Assembly (NCBI GenBank): GCA_019155205.2
Contig: JAHNZQ020000308.1
Location: forward strand, 5,435,312 to 5,499,311
DNA from: Gracilaria vermiculophylla
Taxonomy: Eukaryota; Rhodophyta; Florideophyceae; Gracilariales; Gracilariaceae
Length of the DNA: 64,000 nt
Reading direction: 5' to 3'
Position 1 is the stretch's first letter. Each line of letters opens with the position of its first letter. The position numbers were made by a program, and so were the translations under genes. Below, one piece after another: positions 10,604 to 20,989 of this stretch. The notes below the pieces were generated by a model that worked only from the letters and a program-made list of their open reading frames with translations, searched no databases and was not told the DNA's origin.

Positions 10604-10690
10604 TGTAGCTCTGTGAGCTGTGTGAGCTGTGTAAGCTGTAAGAGCTGTATGAGCTTTGTAAGCTCTGGAACCTGTATGAGCTGTTCCTGA
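10604..10690 (+). repeat. Tandem repeat of about 9-10 bp in the gypsy leader
   Basis: Degenerate tandem copies of AGCTGTGTG / AGCTGTATG, interrupted by AGCTCTG variants. It lies in the untranslated leader between the 5' LTR and gag. Frames across it are repeat artefacts. Confidence 0.7.
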
Positions 10691-10913
10691 ACTTTCGTCT
10701 CGAGACCTTCTGTGCACTGTGTGTGGCGGGAGTGTTGTGAGAGTTGCCGAGCCGAGAGTCAAAGATTGCGTGAAAGAGTCCGTCAACGACTTTCTGTATC
10801 ACAAGTGTTCCAGGTTTTTTTAGGTGTTCAGTGCTGGTTTGGTTTGGCTGTTGCGCCTTGTGAGGAATCTCTGTGACCTTCGTGAGTTCGTTTTATAAAA
10901 TCTGTGTAATAAT

Positions 10914-12433
10914 ATGACTTCTCTAGTTACGCGCAGCGGATCCCCGTTTGAGCCCGGTAGTGGTCAGACAATTGCGGAGCTTCGTGCTGAGATCTCCAAG
11001 TGGCCCAGAAGGTGAAGGGTCTAGAGTTTGAGGTGGTGGGTGCTCGTGACAACGAGGCCATTGCGCGTCAAATGTTGGAGAGTCTCAAGTCCGCCCGTAC
11101 GTCGCCACCGGTGCTTAGCCAGGTTGCTGCTAAGAGTGCAACCGCTGATGAATCCACTTTTGATGCATCTGCAATGGTGTTGGCAGATTCCGAGTATCTG
11201 TCACCGGGGTCAGCTCACAAGATTTATTCCCGTGAGTTTCACCTGACCCGCGTGAGCAAGATTGGAGACTCCAAGTTCCCTGCTACGAAGATGACGTGGG
11301 AAAGGCTTTTACAGGACTTTCCTGTCCGTCCCGCACATCAGAGGAGTTTGGTGCCCGTTGCATTTGGTGGCGCGTCGAAGAAGATCTATGAAGAACTTTC
11401 GTCATCCAATCTAGATGCGGATGCCCGTAAGCTCTGGGAGATGCTGGAAGCTCGTCTCTACAACGCGAGTCAGCAACGTGGACAGCTGAACGCGTTCTTC
11501 TCTGCAAGGTGGAAGGAAAAACAGGAGGCCACTGAGCAGTTTTATGCTCGGTTGCGTACCCAAGCTCTACGTCTTCCGGAACCGGTATCTGAAAAGGTGC
11601 TGATGAACCTTTTGGTGGTACCGTCAGTTCTCTTTTCAAGGTAGTAGCGCACAACGTCCGTTAGGAGTTTTTGTTGACTCCAAAGGTACGAGTTCCTCAA
11701 GGTGGTCTCCAGTAATCGCTGTCGCGAGCCGGGGGAGTTCTTAAAGGGGATTCGCAAACACCAAGCGCAAGGGGAGGTTCACTAGGTGGACTATGCTTTT
11801 ATAGGTGCTGCTACGGGGCGACCTGGGGATCAGTGGCTTAGAAACCTTAGCATGATCGACGAGAGTCTCCAACCAGAAAAATAGATGCAGACTCAAGGGT
11901 TCTTGGTTTACTTCCCCAGAGGTTGAGCTCGACCGGCAGATTAGGTATCAAGCCAGGAGCCCTTCTCGGCAGGTCGCACTACTGTAGTAATTACATGCAC
12001 AAATCAACTAAAATGAATATAAATTTTACCGTCCCTTAAGGATACTGTAGCGCACGTGGGTCGAATTATGCACCACGTGACTCAGATAATAAAATACGAG
12101 CCCTCTTTAGGAATATCACGCCATAAAGCCCCACCACCACATTACCTTAGGACCCACTGTACTACAGCTTTCATCGATGGCCTACCCCAGTCGCTCCGGT
12201 CGCAGACCTACGTAATGAGCGGAAACTACGATGAAGTCGTATCCAAGATGTCTTTGTTGACTAAGTCGGGCATGTCTCGTCCTGAGAGGGTCAAGGAAGC
12301 AAAGGAATACGACAACGCTGGTCAGAGGGCGGGGCACCGTGATCGAGTTTGCTACAAGTGCCGAAATCCTGGTGATATCGCAAGGTTCTGCCCCGATATA
12401 AAAGATATTGGGGCCGCTCCAGCCCAGACGTAA
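10914..12433 (+). pseudogene. gag of the gypsy element, frameshifted and split by a solo LTR
   Basis: The probable start is the ATG at 10914 (MTSLVTRSGSPFEPG). A one-base shift near 10998 moves the frame into the long open stretch 11000-11612, which has the predicted-helical, charged make-up of a capsid (..LWEMLEARLYNASQQRGQ..). At 11613 a 554-bp LTR interrupts it. Downstream of 12166 the same protein resumes (IDGLPQSLRSQTYVM..) and ends with a nucleocapsid knuckle CYKCRNPGDIARFC. In that knuckle the usual His is Asp, so metal binding is probably lost. The role would be the virus-like particle of the element. It cannot be made from this copy. Confidence 0.8.
11613..12166. mobile_element. Solo LTR of a 554-bp family (copy 1), inserted in gag
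   Basis: Closely related to 42510-43062 and, inverted, to 51755-52309. All three are 553-555 bp and share the TG(T)GG(T/C)AC..GTCAG start and the CCACTGTNC(T/A)ACA-like end. Here the flanks are CCTTT and GCTTT, four of five matching, as expected for a 5-bp target duplication with one mutation. The gag protein resumes on the far side, which fixes the insertion boundaries well. No internal region remains, so it is a solo LTR. Confidence 0.8.
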
Positions 12434-15400
12434 TAGCCCCTGATACCCAGATGGATGATGCTGCAGAGAATATTTTGGTCAGAGTGAATACTCTGTGTGG
12501 TGACTTTGACGACTTGATGGGCAATGGAGCCCGACCTATGTAGATGGATGAAGATCTATTCTGGCGTTTCGGTGGCAGCAGTACATCCAAGGGTGGACAG
12601 GCGGTAGAGGTTGACAGTAACTCGGTGCGGGTGCTAGGGACAGGAAGGATCCCAGACTGGGAATCTGGTGAGCGAAGATTCAGGACGTTACAGTGCAAAT
12701 TATGAAGAGTCAAATGTCACCGACCCTGATTGGAATTGAATTTTGGAATCGATGGAGACTAATTACCGATATGAAGAAGAAGAAGGGAGCTATTCGCCTT
12801 GGTGCTAAGCTGTTGGAAGGAGGACTTCTGAAGGACCGTCGACCTGTGTGTATGTCGATGGAGGGGATTGTATCCATAGATAGCATCGACGTGTTGGAGG
12901 AGCAAATTTCGCATTTGGATCTGTCAGAGCTTTTAGAGAGGAAAAGCGAGGTGGAAACCTTGCGGCCTGTGTTGCTTGAATTAAAGGACGTATTTGTGGG
13001 CCTAGGTCTGGTGAAGGGTGTCGGGCACAAGATTGTGCTGACACCAGATGCACTACGAGTGTCATGTCCGCTTCGGCGACGGTCTCCTACGCAGCAGAAA
13101 GCGGAACGCTGAGAAGTGAAGAAGCCTGTACGGGTCGGTATTCTTGAATCAGTTTCGTCCCCGTGGGAGGCAGCAAACGTCTTTGTGCAATAAAATAACT
13201 ACGATCTATGTATAACAACTGATTTCCGCTGCTTAAATATTGTTTCTGTGTCTGACAGTTATTCAACGGAGGACGTTCGCGCGACCCTGGACTGGCTGAG
13301 AAGCACGACAGTCTTCTTGACGTTTTATCTGAAAGATGGGTTCTTTTAGGTTAGTCTTTCTGAGAATTCTAGGTCGCTGACAGCTATGAGAACCGCTAAT
13401 GGACTGATTCATTATCGAAGAGAGCCTATAGGACTAAAGAAAAGTCCTGCTACGTTCCAACCTGTGTTGAATGCAGCGTTGGGTGACATCAAAGGCTTCT
13501 GTCTAATGTACTTCATGGCCGACGTAAGTGTGGGAACAAAAACTATAAAAGATCAATCGGGTCAACTCCGCAAGGTCTTGGTGATAATCAGAAGTCCTGG
13601 GATGAAGCGCAAACTTGCTAAGTGCCAGTTTGGACGGCGCTGTGTGGAGGGTCGTGGTCATCGCGTGACGCGTGACGGAATCATGAGGAGCATCTAGCCT
13701 CAGTTAAGAAACTGCTTGAGCCATCTAATGGCCAGGAATTGTTGAGATTTTTAGGTCTTTTCAACTATATTCCTGAGCATCTCGAGGACTTTGCAACTCG
13801 TGCGCAACCTGTGTACGATATCTTTGTAGATCGTAGGGTGAAAAAGAAGAAACCCAAGAATTGTCCCGTCTTTGTGTCAGAATTTGACGAGAGGTAGGGT
13901 GAAAAGCAGCACAAGGCTTGGACTGATCTGAAAGGGGATCTGAGTTCATCGACGATTTTTATGTCACCTGATCCAGAAGCACAGAAGGTCTCCATGATGG
14001 ACGCTAGCAGCCACGGTACTGGAGTGGTGTTGTTACAGAAGAGTTCGGAAAGCCCCCCCCCCCCGTTCTCCGGGCAATAGCCTTTACCAGTCAAGAACTG
14101 AAAGATCCTGAGGTTTTGTATACTGTTTTGGAGCAGGAGTGTTTGGCAGCTCTCTTTTCCATGCGTACGTAGAGATACTCCTTACATGGTGGTCCGCGCA
14201 TCAGTATCATTACCAACCACATGGCCCTGAAATGGCTCATGTTGCTTTGAGAGCCCTGTGGCAGGCTGGCTAGGTAGATGGTCGAGATCCAAGAGTTCGA
14301 CAACGAAGTATCTCACGCTCCTGGATCGCAGCTGGCTGCTACTGACTGCCTCAGCATGGATTTCTTTTGGGATAAGAAAGTGGAATGTCTGTGGTGATCT
14401 CCGGAGCAAGTTGTTGAGATACGCAAAATGGGAGCGCTCCCCTGTCTGCAGGAGTTTCTTCAAGCTCAGACGAAGGAATATGTAGAACCGGAAGACTATG
14501 TGGCTCGTAATGACTCGTATCTCTGTGATGAAGATAGCATGATAGTCAAACACGTAGGAAAACACACCTGTGTGGTAGTGAGCTCTCCTCTTCCTGAACG
14601 AGTACTTCAGTATTTCCATGGTTCCGCTTCGGTGGGATACTTTGGTGTGGCACGTAAACACCGTCGTCTGGTAGCCCGTTCCTGGTGACCTAGCTATGCA
14701 AAAGATGTGAGGAGGTCCCTCCGAGAATGTCTCGTGTGTAACCTCGCAAGAGCAAGACCGCCTCATAGGCAGACTAAAATGGCAGTGTACCACACGCAGC
14801 GACGCTTTGAGATTATCTCAGTGGATGTGACGGAGTTATCCCGGAAATCAGATATGGGTATCTCCAAGGTCATAGTGATCGGTAATTGCTTCACCCTCTA
14901 TGTGTAGGCAGAACCAGTTGCCAATAAGAAAGCAAAGACTGCTGCCAGTGTCATTCTCTACAATTGCATACTGAGGTTTGGTCCTCCGGAGAAGATTGTG
15001 TCCGACAAGGGAAAAGCATTTGTTCGAATACTCACGTGAGCTATTTGTAGTATAATGGGCGTGAAGAAGAATCACAAGTCCAGATATCACCCCCACACAG
15101 AAGGCTTCGTGGATTGTGTCATCCGTAGTCTATGCAAAGATCTTGCATCGTATATTGTATCAGAGCAGGACTGGGACCGGAATGTTACACTGGTCTACTT
15201 TAGGTGAAATACCAGTTTTCATGAGGCAATAAAGATTGCAACTTGCAAGGCTTTGTTTTGGTGTTGAGTGCTTCGACTTTGACACTGAAATCGTTTGGAA
15301 AACAAGTCTGAATGATCGGAATTTGAATAAGCCTCTAGGGAAACGTCTCAAAGCCATCCATGATGGACTTATTCCCTGTTGGATGAAGTTCCTGTGCTGT

Positions 15401-16440
15401 CACTGACAACTAAATGTTCCGGGGACCATGGGCTGCGTTGAATGTTGACTCTGTCTGGTACACGTGTGCAGGTGTGCCACTCGGCACGTTGTTCACTACC
15501 ATATCGTTTCCAGGTGCACACATTGCAAACTCAGCCTAATGTACACCGGATATGGTTTAGTATAATGTGCCTCGTCATGGTAACTATACACACACATTGC
15601 CGTATGGACACGAGTGGTGGCGAAATACAGAGAGTGTAAGGTGGTTGAGTGAATTTGTGCATTGTCATGGTCTCGTGAGTGTACGGAACTGTCGTGCCTT
15701 GTTGTGCCTTGCTGTTGTAAGCATTATTGAATTGTGGCTAGTACATTTATGTCATGTTACAATATGATTGGTAGTATTGAGTGTCTCGCCTTTTTAGTGT
15801 AATTTCTAATGCAACCTAGTCGGTGCGACTGAGCCACTATATAAGTCGTGGTCGAGGCACCTCCAAGTAAATCCAAGCCAGAGCTGGTGAACATTCTTAA
15901 TATCCCTCCAACTTTCCCTTGCCCCTCTGACCTCCAATAATTCCCAATGGTTTGAAGGCAAGAAATGCTGCGGCGAAGCAGTATGACAAGGCTATCAAGG
16001 AAGAAGCGTACGCTGATGAGGATAAGATTTTTGTCTACCAGCCACGGGTGGGGTTGGAATAGGGACGCAATCTCAGGTGTTCTTGGCTAGATCTTTATCG
16101 AGTGCCTGAGAACCACTCCCATTTGGGGTTTGTCCTTCATGCCGAACAAAGCGATGAGGTTGCACGAGCTCATTTAAATCGGTTGCGCAAGTTCGAGGGG
16201 CATTTCAAGGAACTCGGAACACCGCAGGGTGGTTTCCTTCCAGTTTTTAGAGGTTTGTATCTTTTTCTCAACGAGATTTGTCTTGTGGACTAGAACTTGG
16301 AGTTCAAAATGACTTCTGTTGGTCGTCGAGGATATTGGTGGAAACCTGAGAAGGATTTGCTGAAAACTTTGGTCAAGCTCTGCGACCTTGCGAAGAAAGA
16401 TCATCGTCGCTAGCAGTAGTGGCAGAAGCTGTTGATGCTT
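12434..16440 (+). pseudogene. pol of the gypsy element (PR-RT-RH-IN), heavily decayed
   Basis: Domains follow Ty3/gypsy order. A protease end with LIGIEFWNRW is at about 12725. The RT entry (HKIVLTPDA.., RRRSP) is at 13020-13090, then SPWE near 13160 and the RT palm at 13390-13690 (GLIHYRREPIGLKKSPATFQ). The expected YxDD region reads YFMADVSVG, so the catalytic Asp pair is lost. RNase H is at about 13700-14420 (LLRFLGLFNYIPE, MMDASSHGTGVVL). Integrase is at 14430-15400 (GYFGVARKHRR, zinc-type CLVCN, VSDKGKAF, YHPHTEGFVDC). A chromovirus-like C-terminal module resumes at about 15955-16225 (WLDLYRV, ARAHLNRLRKFEG). More than ten stops or shifts are present, so no product is expected. Its template and partners would have been the LTRs and gag of the same element. 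Confidence 0.8.
15440..15945 (+). mobile_element. Possible solo LTR interrupting the integrase
   Basis: The integrase core ends near 15400 and its C-terminal module resumes near 15955. The roughly 500 bp between match neither part. They carry a good TATA box (CTATATAAG at about 15837) at the distance from the right edge expected in an LTR. I could not fix the ends or a target duplication. Confidence 0.35.
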
Positions 16441-16470
16441 ACGCTGGGCCACGTGTTACACCACAAGTGT

Positions 16471-16798
16471 TGTCATATTTACACGTATGCGTTCTGTGTG
16501 CTGGCGAGAGTATGATGGCTGTACCGAGCGTGTGATGGCAAAAGCATCTTGAATATGGCAGCATGTGATAGTGCCATTCTCGCTTTGGTGATCGTAGCAT
16601 TCTTAGTGGGGTTCTGTGTGATTGAGGCTTACCGTTGTGTGTCATGCGCGATGGTGTGTTGTGGACGCGACGTTCCGTGCATTGTTGTGGTTTACCACCG
16701 GAAAGACTATAAAAGTGGACTGTGTGCCCCCCCGGCCAGCTTCCAAGAGCGAAAACGGAAGTGGCTGAAAAGAATAAACTACGAGGTACATCTCAACA
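16471..16798 (+). repeat. 3' LTR of the gypsy element
   Basis: 328 bp, with TATAAAAG at 16708-16715 and AATAAA near 16772. Similarity to the 5' LTR is obvious, but many substitutions show that the insertion is old. Confidence 0.85.
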
Positions 16799-18165
16799 AA
16801 TAGATTCTTTTTGCAAAAATATTCATCGTCCCATTTTTTATGCAAAAAATTGTAAAACTGATTGGCAGCACGTTACCAAGTTGGATTCTTTATTGGTGGC
16901 GTAACGAACTTCTGAAACAGGAAGCGAAAACTAAACAAGTTTATAGATTTTTGCTTTTTGTTTTAGAGCTTTCAAAGGTTTTGAATGAAAATAAAGCTTT
17001 GTATTTATATTAAAAATTAGGCTCAAATAATCAATTTAAGGTGTGACCACTTGCTGGATTCACGCGTGAAGTTTTGTTTATGACAAACGCATATGATGAC
17101 ACGAACATAGGTGGAAGAGTAAGATGGGGACTTGTATTTCGCAAGGGTGAATTGCTGGGTTTTGTTTGAAAAGAGGGCGACACAAAGTAGGCGCACGGTG
17201 ACTTTACCACGCATTTATTTAGTCTGAGGTGACTTTCATCGCCGTTTTCATTGAATTGCTGGGTGAAAATTATGATCGACGTTTGTAGGAGGGGTGAGAT
17301 GGGCCACAAACAAGTTGGCCAAAAAAAAGAGTGTTAAAAAGGCGATTACTGCTCAGATTGAGAGTGAACCTGAGCAATTTGGGGGGGACGTTTTACCTAA
17401 TGCACCACTTACATTTCGACTTTAATAAGTCACTCTTCTTTTACTCTCAAGTACTGCACTCACCCCCAGATGTCTCAGACAATCGGCTCTCAACCCTTTA
17501 ATTGAGGTATTTCTGCATGCAGTACCCCTATATCTGCCGAATCTCCCTAAACCTTATTGCACAAGATCTCAAAACTATTGTAGATTACGAGTAGTTGTCT
17601 GAAAGACGACTTGTACATTCTGCAGCTGCTGTAAGTACGATAGTGAAATGGAGCTTCTGTGGGTGAATAAGCGATGTAGAGCCCGATGACTTCGTGAATA
17701 AAGAACACCATAGATCATTACTTCAAGAGAAAAGAGGATGAGTATAAGTGTCGTGCATAGTGTGCAGAGCATTTACGCAGAGCGCCAGAATTGCTCAGTT
17801 GTGTGTCATGCGCCATGTGGTCCAGCGTATTGACAATTGTACAATAGTTTGTTTTTCTGAGAACATGCTAAATACCACCAGACCCATCCTCATCGAGATT
17901 TGTAGTTGACTAGACTTCCTCTCGTACGTTTAGTCTGTGTCACAGTGTGTCTTTATCTGCGAGACAGTTAATGGTGGCCTTCGAAGATAAAATATAGTTA
18001 TCCCATGGAACCGATGAAAGTGCATTTATTTGAGCCACTTCAAGATACGGAGAGGATTCACATACTTGCCAAACTTCAAATGATCATCAAAGAGGGTTGC
18101 TGCCTTCCGCTGTCCTTTGATGACGATCAGATGGAGCACGTATGTAAAGTACTATATGAAAGCCT
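16799..18165. other. Intergenic, no gene recognised
   Basis: Mixed to AT-rich DNA between two retrotransposons. Short frames at 17031-17309 (-) and 18005-18241 (+) have no recognisable domain. The second runs into the copia A LTR, so its last third is LTR sequence. Confidence 0.3.
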
Positions 18166-18464
18166 TAATGATAATAACTGGCTCTGCCTGACGTGTCGTA
18201 GCATACGTCAGTCTGCCGTCAACCGTTGTCACGAGCAATGAATCATCTTAGTTGAATGATCGCCATGCAACGTACTCGTATCATTTATATTTCTTTTACT
18301 GTATATACTTTTATCTATGTTTCGCTCGCGCTGCTATATAAGCCTGAATGCTGCAAACGCTTCTTCTAAAATGCCGCTGCATGCGATTTGCGCATAAGCC
18401 TTTTGTACACCTTTAACCTCAGTTCTCTGAAGTCTCTCTAGCGTAGCACCATAATTATTCCTTG
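18166..18464 (+). repeat. 5' LTR of copia element A
   Basis: 299 bp with a TATA box in the stretch GCTATATAAGCCT at about 18332. The same box is present in the second half of the split 3' LTR. Recognisable LTR pairing over the full length. Confidence 0.8.
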
Positions 18465-18467
18465 TTC

Positions 18468-18476
18468 TGGGCCCAG
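18468..18476 (+). other. Candidate primer-binding site of element A
   Basis: TGGGCCCAG starts 3 bp after the LTR end. TGG would pair with the CCA end of a tRNA. The same 9-mer occurs 5 bp after the 5' LTR of copia B, on the minus strand at 27829-27837. Confidence 0.45.
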
Positions 18477-18938
18477 CGCCAACTAACTCTCTACCACCGC
18501 GTCCACGGTTTGTCTGGGACGCAAAACGTCCACAGTGAACAGACGGAAAAGAAAACAAAGAAAGGTTTAAGACAACCGTATATTGTTGGAAGGAATACCA
18601 TTATTCTCTTCCGGACACTGGCTCAAAAAAACTTCCCCTCATATTCAGGCTATTGTTCTCAAGTCACAGCTCTGTGGTCAATCTACAGACCTCATTGCGG
18701 AACTGACGAATGAGTAGCTCAAGAGTGAAGACGGTGTTAACGGATGGTTAATGCTGTACATCAACGTGACTTTTCATCTTTTATCAATGAAGAATTTGAT
18801 GGGTTTAACTCTCCGTTGAACATCCGTCACTCGCAGAATGAGTCATTGAAGACTTATGAAACTCGGCTCTCTGCCGCAGATATGAAATTTAATTCTTTGT
18901 AGACTATTACCAAACTCCTTCAATGCATAAATGTCTCC

Positions 18939-19799
18939 TTGATTCTGAGTAATGCTAGTATCGAAAATTCTCAACGAAACTCCGCGCTGAAAGCTGCTGC
19001 TGCGCATGGAACTGTTTTTTGGGATCAATCCTTCAATGATGCCTACCTCACAGCGTTGAAGTACAAACAACTGGCATCTGTCGTAAAACAGCGCGAAAAG
19101 GCATCGACTACCGCTTCAGCTACGGCACTATCAGCTAGCGCTCCAGGTACTATGACTCATTTCAAACGTTGTCGTGGTAACGGCTTTTGTGGCCCTTCAA
19201 ATGCTGCCTTGGAACGTCATCCCTGTCACGTTTGTAATAAATTTGGATTTTGGAAAGACAGCCATAACAGTGATGGCTCCCTAAAAACCGGTATGAAGTG
19301 CTATGATACTACTGAAAAGTCTAGCACAGCAACTGGCTCTGATGATGGCTCATTGAGCTCAGATAACAACAACTCATATGGCATGAGAAAGACTGTTCCT
19401 TTTAATATGGCCGTACTGTCGAGCGAGAACTTGTCGACCAATGGGTCTGGTGGGTCCTGTGAATTTTTCCTGGACCAAGCTATTGGGCCACCAGTGGATG
19501 AAGGTGCCCCATACTCAGCAATTAGCAATTTCGAGCTTCGTCTTTTGACAGAACACCTTGGACACGACGTTGGTTTTGAATTGGAACCCATTCCACTGTC
19601 ACTCAATGGGCACGAACACTGGCAATATGGCGTCGATGGCCACTTTAGTGCTCCCTGCCCTATTCTTGGGTCTGTTTTGATTCCGGCTGTATCCGACAGC
19701 GGACGAAGGGTGCTAACTCACCACCTTTTGTTGATTGGCTCTAGTCAATGGGTCATCGGAAAATATGTAACGAAAGAATCAAAGATTCCCCCACATTAG
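18939..19799 (+). pseudogene. gag-protease part of copia element A
   Basis: An open stretch of 286 codons. The first part is Lys/Ala-rich and gag-like. A Cys/His cluster with CHVCNKFGFWKDSH and a later Cys follows around residue 100; it is not a classical CCHC knuckle. Near residue 187 VDEGAPYSAI resembles the Asp-x-Gly-Ala active site of retropepsins. The protein would make the capsid and the enzyme that cuts the polyprotein. Upstream sequence to 18720 contains more gag-like pieces with stops. The frame ends at 19799 just before the integrase part. Confidence 0.6.
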
Positions 19800-19848
19800 T
19801 TGCAATGCCGGGCAGTTTCATGTTGAGGGTACGGTTGACCAATTTACT

Positions 19849-20940
19849 ATGATCAATCAAGGCTTCCTGAGCTACATGCCGATGTTACGCTTCGGAAACA
19901 AGACACGCAGAGCATCCGCTATATCTTGCCTCAATGGCAACCTTTCAAGAGACAGACACTGGAATCAAGACAAAGGCATTGTGGAAAAAGTGCAAAAGCA
20001 TGTTTGCGGCCATGCCAAACGGACTGATATGATACTAATTATTGAGCGCAACGGACTGTGGAGTGACGCTGTGGCAGACTACGTATCGCGTATGATAGAA
20101 AACTGTGTTTGATGCCGTTCCTTTGCCCCTCCACAACCTAGTAGAAAAGTGTGCATCTCATCCATGTCGCGCGGACTGAATGACATTGTCTGCGTTGATC
20201 ATTTCTACCTCGACTGTGTCTGCTTGTTTCATTGTATGGATATCACTACAAGGTCTTCTGCTGCACTTCTTGTCATCTGTACCTCTCTGGACCAGGCGGT
20301 AATGGGCTTCGAACCTTGTTGGACCCCACAGTTCTAGCTAGATGGGTCAGTAAAAGGTGATGGGGCCTTCTGGAATGGTCTGCTTCGTGAGTTGCTCGAC
20401 AAACGAAGCATTTTTTTTCGTCTCGTACCACCACGCCGCCACAGTAATAATCCACTTGAGAGCAAGCACGGTGTAATCCGCACCATTTTTCTCAAGTTGT
20501 GCAATGCTAATTCTCACATGGCTCGAGATCTTCTTGCCTTGCGTGCCGTTTTTGTATCTAATGATCTATATGGAAACGATGTCATGTATTCTTTTGAGTT
20601 AGCCGAAGGCTACACCAAGCCTGTAAGTGATGAATCTATTGCCTCCATCCCTGATGAAATTGTGGATGCGCCCAACAGACTTCAAGCCAAACGCAAATTG
20701 GGACTTATCCCGAAGTCTATGTCACCAGATGAGCCACGAATTGCAACGGGCGATCTGGTCGAAGTTTACTCCAGTTCCAGTCTGGGTAAGAAAGGAAAAT
20801 GGTCTACCCCAAAACCCGTATTGGCAGTTGATGCACAGGCTTGTAATATTTTTATACCTGCAAAAGCCGGCAAGACTGCTATTGCTGTATTTGAAGATAT
20901 CCGTATTGCACTATCCAGCGAATTTTTGCAAGCACTGTAA
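19849..20940 (+). pseudogene. Integrase part of copia element A
   Basis: Three adjoining open pieces form an integrase-like region. The first (19849-20112) has KVQKHVCGHA, resembling the zinc-binding N-terminal domain. The second (20149-20337) has VCVDHFYLDCVCLFHCMDI, which fits the first catalytic Asp block. The third (20392-20940) has NNPLESKHGVIR, where the Glu fits the last catalytic position. A downstream beta-rich stretch ends at EFLQAL. Stops and shifts separate the pieces. The layout matches copia integrases, but the sequence is more divergent than that of element B. Confidence 0.6.
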
Positions 20941-20989
20941 AGTTAACAGTCGATGCTGTTGACGATGCCATTGACGATATTGTTCTTTA

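Larger units (their letters stand above)
10191..16798 (+). mobile_element. Ty3/gypsy LTR retrotransposon, complete but inactive
   Basis: Direct 328-bp LTRs at 10191-10518 and 16471-16798 both start TGTCATATTTACACGTATGCG and end CAACA. Between them, on the plus strand, lie gag (from 10914), then protease, reverse transcriptase, RNase H and integrase remnants in Ty3/gypsy order. Every gene is broken by stops or frameshifts. Two further insertions are visible: a 554-bp solo LTR in gag at 11613-12166, and a TATA-bearing stretch in the integrase around 15440-15940. I found no convincing target-site duplication, primer-binding site or polypurine tract, in keeping with age. Confidence 0.85.

Noticed and set aside
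18005..18241. 78-codon frame starting MEPMKVHLFEPLQ
   Set aside because: The last third is copia A LTR sequence. If the element is removed, the frame hits a stop at once, and no domain is visible.
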